Positions 1 through 4,620 of a DNA stretch of 9,755 nucleotides are shown here, piece by piece. Positions within the stretch are counted from its first letter, which is position 1; each line of letters opens with the position of its first letter. Source of the DNA: Lawsonibacter sp. (GTDB lineage Bacteria > Bacillota > Clostridia > Oscillospirales > Oscillospiraceae); the NCBI GenBank assembly GCA_022798855.1, contig JAAWNI010000075.1, positions 1 to 9,755 on the forward strand, given 5' to 3'. The notes beneath the pieces are model-generated. The model was not told the DNA's origin. It worked only from the letters and a program-made list of their open reading frames with translations, and searched no databases. The position numbers and the translations under genes are program-made.

Positions 1-324
1 GGCGGCCAGGTTCTTCAGGCCCTCGCCCACGATGGCCTGGGCCAGCAGGGTGGCGGTGGTGGTGCCGTCGCCGGCCACGTCGTTGGTCTTGGTGGAGACT
101 TCCTTCACCAGCTGGGCGCCCATGTTCTCAAAGGGGTCCTCCAGCTCGATCTCCTTGGCGATGGTCACGCCGTCGTTGGTGATGAGGGGGGCGCCGAACT
201 TCTTGTCCAGCACCACGTTGCGGCCCTTGGGGCCCAGGGTGATCTTCACGGTGTCAGCCAGCTGGTTGACGCCCTTCTCCAGAGCCTTCCGGGCTTCCTC
301 GCCGTAGCAGATGATTTTAGCCAT
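1..324 (-). CDS. groEL: 60 kDa chaperonin GroEL, N-terminal part (cut by window edge)
   Basis: ATP-driven cytosolic folding chamber subunit that works with the GroES lid. Only the first 108 codons are present; the gene runs off the left edge of the window. The protein opens MAKIICYGEEARKALEKG, followed by the equatorial-domain nucleotide-binding motifs TLGPKGRNVVLD (about residues 29-40), NDGVT (50-54, with the conserved Asp51) and GDGTTTAT (85-92), all diagnostic of group I chaperonins. The ATG at 322-324 is preceded on the minus strand by GGAGG 9 nt upstream. It lies 166 nt downstream of groES in the same orientation, so the two should share the CIRCE-controlled promoter. An unusually large palindromic element sits between them. 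No defect is visible in the part present. Confidence 0.97.
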   Translation of the reverse strand, partial: MAKIICYGEEARKALEKGVNQLADTVKITLGPKGRNVVLDKKFGAPLITNDGVTIAKEIELEDPFENMGAQLVKEVSTKTNDVAGDGTTTATLLAQAIVGEGLKNLAA

Positions 325-358
325 AAAGCATTACCTCCAAAATTGATTGATATGGGGG

Positions 359-483
359 ACGGAATCCCCCCGCCACTTCGTGGCCCTCCCCCTTTAACAA
401 GGGGGGCCTATTTTCCGCTCCAAAAGCCTCCCTTGCCAAAGGAAGGGGGACCGCCGCCGAAGGCGGTGGTGGAGGGATTCCCC
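359..483. repeat. Nested palindromic element between groES and groEL
   Basis: Outer arms GGAATCCC (361-368) and GGGATTCC (474-481) enclose a row of smaller hairpins: GCCAC-TTC-GTGGC (372-384), CCCCCTT-TAAC-AAGGGGG (388-405), an imperfect CTCCCTT/AAGGAAGGG hairpin (about 428-449) and ACCGCC/GGCGGT (450-467). The whole fills most of the groES-groEL spacer. It looks like a non-coding miniature palindromic repeat of the type common in gut Clostridia. I see no transposase and no clear target-site duplication. It would be transcribed within the gro mRNA, where it could act as an attenuator, processing or stability element; that role is inference. Confidence 0.75.
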
Positions 484-490
484 AAAAGAT

Positions 491-775
491 TTACTCCACA
501 ATCGCCAGGATGTCGTTCTGCCGGACGATGGTGACTTCCTCGCCGTCCAGCTTGACCTGGGTGCCGGAGTACTTGCTGGTGATGACCTTGTCGCCCACCT
601 TCACGGTCATGACGACCTCTTTGCCGTCCACCATGCCGCCGGGGCCGACGGCGATGACCTCGGCCACTTCGGGCTTCTCCTTGGCGGCGCCGGTGAGGAT
701 GATGCCGCCTTTGGTAGTCTCCTCCGCTTCCACCAGTTTCACGATGACGCGGTCAGCCAGGGGTTTGAGTTTCAT
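491..775 (-). CDS. groES: Co-chaperonin GroES
   Basis: Heptameric 10 kDa lid of the GroEL chamber, cytosolic. The 94-residue length is the family norm. The protein starts MKLKPLADRVIVKLVEAEE, matching the canonical N-terminus. Residues about 18-35 form the mobile loop with the GGIILTG hydrophobic tripeptide that docks on GroEL, followed by EVIAVGPG and a C-terminal VRQNDILAIVE that matches the family ending. The start ATG (773-775) has AAGGAGG about 8 nt upstream. A CIRCE operator begins about 50 nt upstream, so HrcA repression and heat or misfolding induction are expected. Upstream, a terminator isolates it from the regulator genes on the same strand. Confidence 0.98.
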   Translation of the reverse strand: MKLKPLADRVIVKLVEAEETTKGGIILTGAAKEKPEVAEVIAVGPGGMVDGKEVVMTVKVGDKVITSKYSGTQVKLDGEEVTIVRQNDILAIVE

Positions 776-827
776 AATGGGTTCCTCCTTATATGACTTA
801 ATTTATTGGTACAACAACCTCCAGTGT

Positions 828-854
828 TTAGCACTTGTTTTTGCCGAGTGCTAA
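828..854. promoter_or_regulatory. CIRCE operator (HrcA binding site) of groESL
   Basis: The sequence TTAGCACTT-N9-GAGTGCTAA matches the CIRCE consensus TTAGCACTC-N9-GAGTGCTAA with a single mismatch (the last base of the first arm on the plus strand). It lies about 53 nt upstream of the groES start in the expected position for repression by HrcA. The core promoter should lie just upstream on the minus strand (around 859-887, with candidates such as TAAGAT for the -10), but no strong -35/-10 pair is clear. hrcA itself is not in the window. Confidence 0.95.
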
Positions 855-883
855 ATCTATCTTAGATAATAACCGCTTCCGGC

Positions 884-925
884 AAAAAAATCAACCCCTA
901 ATTTTAAAAAAATGGGGGTTGATTT
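884..925 (-). terminator. Rho-independent terminator ending the XRE/RHH transcript
   Basis: A perfect 11-bp stem, 915-925 paired with 888-898 (AAATCAACCCC with GGGGTTGATTT), has a 16-nt AT-rich loop and is followed on the minus strand by a run of T at 890-884. It sits about 70 nt past the stop of the ribbon-helix-helix gene and just before the groES regulatory region, so it would stop read-through from the regulator cluster into groESL. Confidence 0.85.
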
Positions 926-938
926 GAAAGGATTTACA

Positions 939-970
939 TTTCGTTCACAAACAGGGCGGGCGAGTGCTAA
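939..970 (-). repeat. Post-gene repeat, copy A (downstream of the RHH gene)
   Basis: On the minus strand it reads TTAGCACTCGCCCGCCC, then TGTTTGTGAACGAA. It shares about 30 nt with the sequences directly after xre1 (copy B) and xre2 (copy C), but lacks the AATAGGGTG end of those copies. It lies about 25 nt after the RHH stop codon and ahead of the terminator. Confidence 0.8.
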
Positions 971-995
971 AATTTTGACGCGCTCAGCCTTCCTG

Positions 996-1202
996 TCAGA
1001 CTGTCTCGGTTGGGGTGGCCTTGTTTTTGTCCCGCTCCATTGTTTCAAAAATTGCCCGAGTTATGAACCCGTTCACGCTTTCTCCTTGTTCCGCGGCATG
1101 GGCTTGAATCTGTTGTTTCTGCCCCTTGGCAACCCGTGTCAGGATTGTATCATAGGCCTTTGCATTGTAGCGGTCCTTAACCTTGCTGGATGTCTTACCC
1201 AT
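996..1202 (-). CDS. Small ribbon-helix-helix (Arc-like) DNA-binding protein
   Basis: Predicted 68-residue cytosolic regulator. After a basic N-terminus (MGKTSSKVKDRYNAKAYD), the segment TILTRVAKGQKQQIQAHAAEQGESVNGFITRAI breaks into a beta strand (ILTRVAKG, about 19-26), helix A (KQQIQAHAAEQ) and helix B (SVNGFITRAIFETMERD). This is the MetJ/Arc pattern, with the strand pair contacting DNA in the dimer. The start at 1202 is chosen over in-frame ATGs further upstream because GGAGG (1211-1215) is 8 nt away. The gene follows xre1 by 66 nt in the same direction and ends before a strong terminator, so it is probably the last gene of an xre2-xre1-RHH transcript. Such proteins occur on mobile elements and as antitoxins, but no toxin gene is adjacent. 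The exact targets are unknown. Confidence 0.8.
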   Translation of the reverse strand: MGKTSSKVKDRYNAKAYDTILTRVAKGQKQQIQAHAAEQGESVNGFITRAIFETMERDKNKATPTETV

Positions 1203-1224
1203 CTCTGATACCTCCATCAGGCGG

Positions 1225-1268
1225 CACCCTATTCCATTCGTCCACAAATGGGGCAGGCGGGTGCTAAA
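1225..1268 (-). repeat. Post-gene repeat, copy B (directly after xre1)
   Basis: It begins in the xre1 stop codon region and on the minus strand runs TTAGCACCCGCCTGCCCC, then ATTTGTGGACGAATGG, ending AATAGGGTG. CCCCATTT (1253-1246) can pair with GAATAGGG (1234-1227) apart from one C-A mismatch, giving a weak hairpin around a GTGGACGAAT-type loop. There is no T-run, so it is not an obvious terminator. Confidence 0.8.
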
Positions 1269-1499
1269 TCAAGGGTTGGTTCTCTTGACTTCCCGGCAGT
1301 CCGTCCGGCCCAAGAGGTAGTCTGTGCTGACGTCAAAGTAGTCCGCCAAAAAGACCAGGCCGGGAACTGTCGGATAGGTTTCATCATATTCGTATTGCTG
1401 ATAGCCCCGCATTTTTAAGCCGCATATCTCCGCCATTTCCCGCTGCTTTAAACCGCGTTCTTTTCTCAAGGCCTTCAACCGCTCAGAAAATTTTGGCAT
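1269..1499 (-). CDS. XRE-family helix-turn-helix regulator (copy 1)
   Basis: Predicted 76-residue single-domain repressor of the Cro/cI type. Residues about 6-62 form the HTH domain: LKALRKERGLKQREMAEICGL (helices 1-2), MRGYQQYEYDETYP (recognition helix and turn), then VFLADYFDVSTDYLLGRTD, the signature ending of this family. The ATG at 1497-1499 has GGAGG 5 nt upstream; a GTG further upstream at 1523 lies inside the divergent promoter and is unlikely. It is 63/76 identical to the second copy at 1623-1853. Nine of the 13 changes fall in residues 30-46, spanning part of the recognition helix and the following loop, so operator preference may differ. The divergent promoter with an inverted repeat at 1517-1562 is a likely autoregulatory site. 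Confidence 0.9.
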   Translation of the reverse strand: MPKFSERLKALRKERGLKQREMAEICGLKMRGYQQYEYDETYPTVPGLVFLADYFDVSTDYLLGRTDCREVKRTNP

Positions 1500-1516
1500 A
1501 AATTCCTCCACTTCTC

Positions 1517-1562
1517 TTGACACGCGTTAATAGAGTGCTTATAATATACTTAATTAACGCGT
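1517..1562 (+). promoter_or_regulatory. Consensus promoter with flanking inverted-repeat operator
   Basis: TTGACA (1517-1522), a 17-nt spacer and TATAAT (1540-1545) form a perfect sigma-A/sigma-70 promoter directed to the plus strand. A perfect 10-bp inverted repeat, ACGCGTTAAT (1522-1531) and ATTAACGCGT (1553-1562), brackets the -10 box and covers the spacer start, as expected for a repressor operator. A weaker minus-strand promoter for xre1 may overlap (TTTACG with TATAAG). The plus-strand transcript would run antisense through xre2. The promoter call rests on exact consensus; binding by the XRE proteins is inference. Confidence 0.85.
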
Positions 1563-1772
1563 AAAGGAGCTTTATCTATGAACACCCTATTTCATTCGTC
1601 CACAAACAGGGCGGGCGAGAAATCAGAGGTTGGTTCTCTTGACTTCCCGGCAGTCCGTCCGGCCCAGGAGGTAGTCTGTGCTGACATCGAAGTAGTCCGC
1701 CAAAAAGACCAGGCCCTCAAAATCCGGACAGCTGGCGGCATACTCATAGCACTGATAGCCCCGCAGCTTTAG
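1563..1772 (+). other. Orphan ribosome site and 64-codon ORF antisense to xre2 (possible gene remnant)
   Basis: AAAGGAG (1563-1569) lies 8 nt before ATG 1578, the same layout as the DUF6809-like gene (AAAGGAG, 8 nt, ATG at 1934). The ORF begins MNTLFHSSTN and continues opposite xre2 to 1772. Its body is the reverse complement of the post-gene repeat and of conserved xre coding sequence, so the amino-acid sequence is probably not selected. The likeliest reading is the surviving 5' end of a divergent partner gene of xre1 whose body was replaced. A short expressed leader peptide is a less likely alternative. Confidence 0.3.
1583..1622 (-). repeat. Post-gene repeat, copy C (directly after xre2)
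   Basis: On the minus strand it reads CTCGCCCGCCC, TGTTTGTGGACGAATG, then AAATAGGGTG, immediately after the xre2 TGA. CCCTGTTT (1611-1604) pairs completely with AAATAGGG (1592-1585) using one G-U pair, with an 11-nt loop. The outer edge of the similarity falls 5 nt after the orphan plus-strand ATG at 1578, suggesting a recombination boundary there. Copies B and C match over the whole length with a few substitutions. Confidence 0.8.
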
Positions 1773-1853
1773 GCCGCAGATTTCCGCCATTTCACGCTGT
1801 TTCAGGCCCCTTTCCTGGCGCAGTTCCTTTAACCGCTCAGAAAATTTTGTCAT
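1623..1853 (-). CDS. XRE-family helix-turn-helix regulator (copy 2)
   Basis: Predicted 76-residue cI/Cro-like repressor, paralogue of the copy at 1269-1499. It starts MTKFSERLKELRQERGLKQ, keeps REMAEICGLK (about 20-29), differs in the recognition and loop segment (LRGYQCYEYAASCPDFEG) and has the same ending FLADYFDVSTDYLLGRTDCREVKRTN. The ATG at 1851-1853 is set by GGAGG 5 nt upstream. Its last 28 shared codons differ from copy 1 at only 3 bases, whereas residues 14-29, identical in protein, differ synonymously in 9 of 16 codons. This mosaic points to gene conversion of the 3' end. It is divergent from the DUF6809-like gene at 1934, which it may control, and is overlapped by antisense transcription from the 1517 promoter. 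Confidence 0.9.
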   Translation of the reverse strand: MTKFSERLKELRQERGLKQREMAEICGLKLRGYQCYEYAASCPDFEGLVFLADYFDVSTDYLLGRTDCREVKRTNL

Positions 1854-1884
1854 AATTACCTCCAGGCGCTTAATATGTACCGTC

Positions 1885-1925
1885 TTGACACGCACAGCAA
1901 ACGCATCATTCATACATGAAAGGAG
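1885..1925 (+). promoter_or_regulatory. Putative promoter and ribosome site of the DUF6809-like gene
   Basis: TTGACA (1885-1890) followed by CGC matches the TTGACACGC of the 1517 promoter, but the -10 region is poor (TTCATA at 1909-1914 with an 18-nt spacer is the best candidate) and the ACGCGTTAAT inverted repeat is not kept. AAAGGAG at 1919-1925 is a clear ribosome site that selects ATG 1934 over ATG 1916. The region appears homologous to the xre1 divergent promoter. Confidence 0.45.
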
Positions 1926-1933
1926 CCATAAAC

Positions 1934-2197
1934 ATGAATCAAATACTTAGCACCTTATTCCTTGACAACCCCTATATTCCCGAACAGGTCTGTACTTTTT
2001 GCGGCTCGCTTCCGGAGTTCCGTGAAGCGGAGCGGGCCTATTGGGCGGCGGAACGGGAGCTGGAGTCCCGGCTGGAGTACGAAATATTCAACCATTTTGA
2101 CGAAGCCCAGTCCCGTTATATGGCCCATCTGGCCAAGGCCTATTATCTCTTTGGCCTGGGGCTGCGTCAAGAGGTACTTTCCGCCTTAGGCAGCTGA
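1934..2197 (+). CDS. Small acidic helical protein, DUF6809-like
   Basis: Predicted 87-residue soluble protein, the only credible plus-strand gene here. It opens MNQILSTLFLDNPYIPEQ, has FREAERAYWAAERELESRL as an acidic amphipathic helix, then EAQSRYMAHLAKAYYLFGLGLRQEVLSAL. The layout (short N-terminal strand, central charged helix, then Y-x-FGLGLR near the C-terminus) resembles the small DUF6809 family of Clostridia, recognised here from memory of its pattern and not from a search. Function is unknown; family members often lie beside small regulators. Two cysteines (CTFCG, about 22-26) form a CxxC pair, but a single pair is too little to claim a zinc site. The start is fixed by AAAGGAG 8 nt upstream. 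It is divergent from xre2 and overlaps the lipid kinase gene tail to tail by 31 nt. Confidence 0.7.
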   Translation: MNQILSTLFLDNPYIPEQVCTFCGSLPEFREAERAYWAAERELESRLEYEIFNHFDEAQSRYMAHLAKAYYLFGLGLRQEVLSALGS

Positions 2198-3096
2198 TAC
2201 CCCGCCCCGGCGGGATAAAAGAAGTTCACCTTTTTCTCTGACAGCCGGACGGTAAAGGCGGTATCCCGCATGGCCTCGCCGTCCACCACCACGGTAATGG
2301 GCTCCCGGGCGGAGAAAACGGCCTTCTGGCCGTGGTAGTCCAGAATCAAATCCGGGTACTGCCTGTACCGCCCCTTGGCGTACTGCCCCACCAGCCGGAA
2401 AAAGGTAAACAGCCCCACCTTTTTCACCAGGAGCATGTCCAGCACGCCGTCATCCGGCATTGCCTCCCCCACGGGCATAAAGCCCCCGCCGTAGTGCCGG
2501 CCGTTGCACACGCACAGCAGGCAGGCGGGCCTGTCCTCCCAGCGTATCTCCCCCATCCGCGCCGTAATGGGCTGGGCCAGCCCCCGGAAGAGGACATTTT
2601 CCACCAGGGACAGGATGTAAGCGCCGATCCCTGACACAAACCACCAATCCTTGTACCGGTGGACGCTGGCGGCGATGCGGGCGTCCACCCCGGCGCACAC
2701 CACGTCGATGCCCAGCCGGCCGTTGCAGTCCATCAGGTCAAAGGCGGCCTGAGGCCCCACGGCCAGGGCTTCCAGGTCATAGAACAGTTCCCGGCATTGG
2801 GGGCCGAAGATTTTCAAAAAGTCGTTCCCTGTCCCCTTTGGGACGTTGGTGACCGCCACATGGTCCAGGCCCGCCGCCCCGTTGACCACCTCGTTCAGGG
2901 TGCCGTCCCCACCGCAGGCGTAGACCCGCAGGGGCTCTCCGGAGCGGGCCGCCTCCTGGGTAAACCGCAGGGCGTCCCCCTCCTTTTCGGTGTAGGCCGC
3001 CTCGTGGGGGAAGGACAGCTTCTCCAGCAGGGCGTCCAGCCGCGCGGTGGAGCCCCGCTTGCCGGCGGCGGGGTTGACGATAAATAAATGGCGCAT
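2167..3096 (-). CDS. Diacylglycerol/lipid kinase family protein (YegS/DgkB-like)
   Basis: Probable ATP-dependent lipid kinase at the membrane face, phosphorylating diacylglycerol or a related lipid, which would return it to phosphatidate for phospholipid synthesis. The 309-residue length is typical. Visible motifs are VNPAAGKRG (7-15), the catalytic-domain signature CGGDGTLNEVVNG (61-73), PKGTGNDF (86-93), GGGFMPVGEAMPDDGVLD (203-220) with the acidic pair typical of the family, and VDGE (271-274). There is no signal peptide or obvious membrane span. ATG 3096 follows a GGAGAGAGG-type ribosome site. The upstream gap to the RNA methyltransferase is filled with palindromes. The 3' end overlaps the plus-strand gene by 31 nt. 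The substrate cannot be decided from sequence; sphingolipid or undecaprenol-type lipids are alternatives. Confidence 0.88.
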   Translation of the reverse strand: MRHLFIVNPAAGKRGSTARLDALLEKLSFPHEAAYTEKEGDALRFTQEAARSGEPLRVYACGGDGTLNEVVNGAAGLDHVAVTNVPKGTGNDFLKIFGPQCRELFYDLEALAVGPQAAFDLMDCNGRLGIDVVCAGVDARIAASVHRYKDWWFVSGIGAYILSLVENVLFRGLAQPITARMGEIRWEDRPACLLCVCNGRHYGGGFMPVGEAMPDDGVLDMLLVKKVGLFTFFRLVGQYAKGRYRQYPDLILDYHGQKAVFSAREPITVVVDGEAMRDTAFTVRLSEKKVNFFYPAGAGYQLPKAESTS

Positions 3097-3146
3097 GGGC
3101 CCTCTCTCCTTTGGACCGTCTATCGGTCAATCTGCCTTTGCGTCAT

Positions 3147-3171
3147 GTAGGGCAAGGGCTCTGCCCTTGCC
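3147..3171 (+). repeat. TGTAG-flanked palindrome, copy 1
   Basis: TGTAG is followed directly by GGCAAGGGC-TCT-GCCCTTGCC (3151-3171), a perfect 9-bp stem with a 3-nt loop. It belongs to a family in this window that keeps the TGTAG flank and the stem-loop geometry but changes the stem sequence. It lies upstream of the lipid kinase gene. Confidence 0.75.
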
Positions 3172-3194
3172 TTGGCCTGCCGGAAACACGCTAT

Positions 3195-3302
3195 GGCTGG
3201 CTCCCTCCTGGAGGGAGCTGGCGCCGCCAGCGGCTGAGGGAGTAAAACAACATTTCACCCCCCGTCACGGCTTAGCCGTGCCCCCCCAGGAGGGGGGGGT
3301 GA
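3195..3302. repeat. Compound palindromic element upstream of the lipid kinase gene
   Basis: Adjacent hairpins are visible: GCTCCCTCC/GGAGGGAGC (3200-3218), CTGGCG/CGCCAG (3218-3230), and an outer pair TCACCCCCC (3255-3263) with GGGGGGTGA (3294-3302) enclosing CACGGC-TTA-GCCGTG. It is of a different type from the TGTAG family and resembles the GGCTCCCTC / GCCAGC palindromic repeats seen across gut Clostridia. It ends about 50 nt past the stop of the methyltransferase gene and may terminate or stabilise that transcript. Confidence 0.65.
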
Positions 3303-3352
3303 CAGACTGGGACAAGCGCCCTGCCCCACACACGTCCGCCCATAGACCGCCG

Positions 3353-4468
3353 TCACAGATACATAAACAGGTCGCATTTCAGCATACCGTTGTACAGCTT
3401 GCGTTTTTTGTCCGCCTTTTTGCCGAAGGTGCGCTCGAACTCAGTGTGGGAGGACAGCAGAAAGAGCTTCCAGCCCTCCGGGAACTTGTCCCAGGCCCTT
3501 CCGAAGGCCCGGTACAGCTCCTCGGCTTCTTTGCGCTCCATCACCCGCTCCCCGTAGGGGGGGTTGGTGACCACCCTGCCATAGAGCCCGCCCCAGTGGA
3601 AGCGGGTGGCGTCGTCCACGCCGAAGCGGACCAGCTCGTCCACCTCGGCCAGCTGGGCGTTGTGCCGGGCCAGCTCCACGGCGGACGGGTCGATGTCCCC
3701 GCCCCAAATCTCATATTCCCCGTCAAACTCCTGGTCCATGGCTTCGTCGGCGGCGGACATCCAGAATTTTTTGTCCAGCCAGCCCCATTTTTGGGCGGAG
3801 AAGGAGCGGTTCAGGCCGGGGGCCCGGTTTTTGGCGATGAGGGCGGCTTCGATGGGGATGGTGCCGGAGCCGCAGAAGGGGTCGCACAGGGGGCCGCGGC
3901 CCTTGTACCGGGACAGGAGCACCAGCCCGGCGGCCAATGTCTCCCGCAGGGGGGCGGCCACCCCCTGCGCCCGGTAGCCCCGCTTGTGGAGCCCGGGGCC
4001 GGAGGTATCCAGCATAAGGACCGCTTCGTCCCCCATGATGGCGAACTGCACCTGATGCAGGGCACCCGCCTCCGGGAGGGTGCGCAGGCCGTACTTGTCC
4101 CCCAGCCGGGCGGCGACCGCCTTTTTCACAATGGACTGGCAGGCGGGCACCGAGCGGAGGGCGGAATTCAGGCTGTGGCCTTTCACCGGAAACTGTCCGT
4201 CTTTTGGGATAAACCGCTCCCAGGGCAGGGCTTTCGTCCCCTCAAAGAGGGCGTCGAAGTCCCGGGCGGGGAAGGCCCCCAGGGTCAGCAGGACCCTCTC
4301 GCCGGTGCGGACGTTCAGGTTCAGCCGGGGCAGGTCGGCTTCCGACCCGGTACACAGCACCCGGCCGTTCTCCGCCCTCACCTGGGGCAGGCCCAGCCGC
4401 CGGACCTCATCGGCGCAGATTCCCTCCAGTCCAAAGAGGGTAGGGATGGTAAATTGCAATTCTGACAT
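3353..4468 (-). CDS. THUMP-domain class I SAM-dependent RNA methyltransferase (RlmL-N/YpsC-like)
   Basis: Predicted cytosolic 371-residue enzyme that methylates guanine N2 in 23S rRNA, by analogy with the N-terminal half of E. coli RlmL. It has an N-terminal ferredoxin-like/THUMP region (about 1-160; MSELQFTIPTLFGLEGICADE at the start), a Rossmann methyltransferase domain with the SAM loop DPFCGSGTIPIEAA (196-209), GGDIDPSAVELARHN (257-270), and the N2-guanine catalytic motif TNPPYGERV (301-309). The C-terminal KLYNGMLKCDLFMYL is typical of the Firmicute family. The ATG at 4466-4468 is preceded by GAGGA and is the natural N-terminus. An in-frame extension to 4645 exists, but it is translated palindromic repeat (NTDTA-like runs) and is rejected. 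It is the neighbour of murI on the same strand, separated by 271 nt of repeats. Confidence 0.92.
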   Translation of the reverse strand: MSELQFTIPTLFGLEGICADEVRRLGLPQVRAENGRVLCTGSEADLPRLNLNVRTGERVLLTLGAFPARDFDALFEGTKALPWERFIPKDGQFPVKGHSLNSALRSVPACQSIVKKAVAARLGDKYGLRTLPEAGALHQVQFAIMGDEAVLMLDTSGPGLHKRGYRAQGVAAPLRETLAAGLVLLSRYKGRGPLCDPFCGSGTIPIEAALIAKNRAPGLNRSFSAQKWGWLDKKFWMSAADEAMDQEFDGEYEIWGGDIDPSAVELARHNAQLAEVDELVRFGVDDATRFHWGGLYGRVVTNPPYGERVMERKEAEELYRAFGRAWDKFPEGWKLFLLSSHTEFERTFGKKADKKRKLYNGMLKCDLFMYL

Positions 4469-4490
4469 AGGGGTTCCTCGATTCTCATTC

Positions 4491-4597
4491 GTAGGGACAC
4501 GACTTGCCGTGTCCGTGTTTCCTCGCCCGCACCTTATGAACCGGCGGCCACGGGCGGTTGCCGTGCCCGTGTTGACGCAAAATGTTGCCGTATCCGT
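4491..4597 (+). repeat. Palindromic repeat cluster with three TTGCCGT units
   Basis: It contains GTAG followed by GGACACG-acttgc-CGTGTCC (4495-4514), then CACGGGC (4549-4555) paired with GCCCGTG (4565-4571). TTGCCGTGTCCGTG (4504), TTGCCGTGCCCGTG (4558) and TTGCCGTATCCGTA (4585) are three near-copies. The region lies immediately upstream of the methyltransferase start. It is non-coding, and its translation on the minus strand gives low-complexity peptide. Confidence 0.7.
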
Positions 4598-4620
4598 ACC
4601 GCCGCGCCGTTTGGTTTTTT

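Noticed and set aside
955..970. Second CIRCE operator
   Set aside because: Only the right arm GAGTGCTAA is present; the position for the left arm (944-952) matches poorly.
996..1202. Toxin-antitoxin pair based on the Arc-like protein
   Set aside because: No RelE/ParE/MazF-like or other toxin gene is adjacent; the neighbours are an XRE regulator and a terminator.
939..1622. Integron attC sites or a CRISPR array
   Set aside because: Three copies follow genes in one orientation, but the RYYYAAC/GTTRRRY core pairs of attC are not found, no integrase is present, and spacing is gene-length, not spacer-length.
3047..4465. Long plus-strand open frames opposite the methyltransferase, murI, yycHI and walK (also 5518-7044, 6224-7813, 8223-9590)
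   Set aside because: They are antisense shadows of GC-rich genes. Their translations are rich in Pro, Gly, Arg and His with no recognisable domain, while the minus-strand frames carry complete family motifs and ribosome sites.
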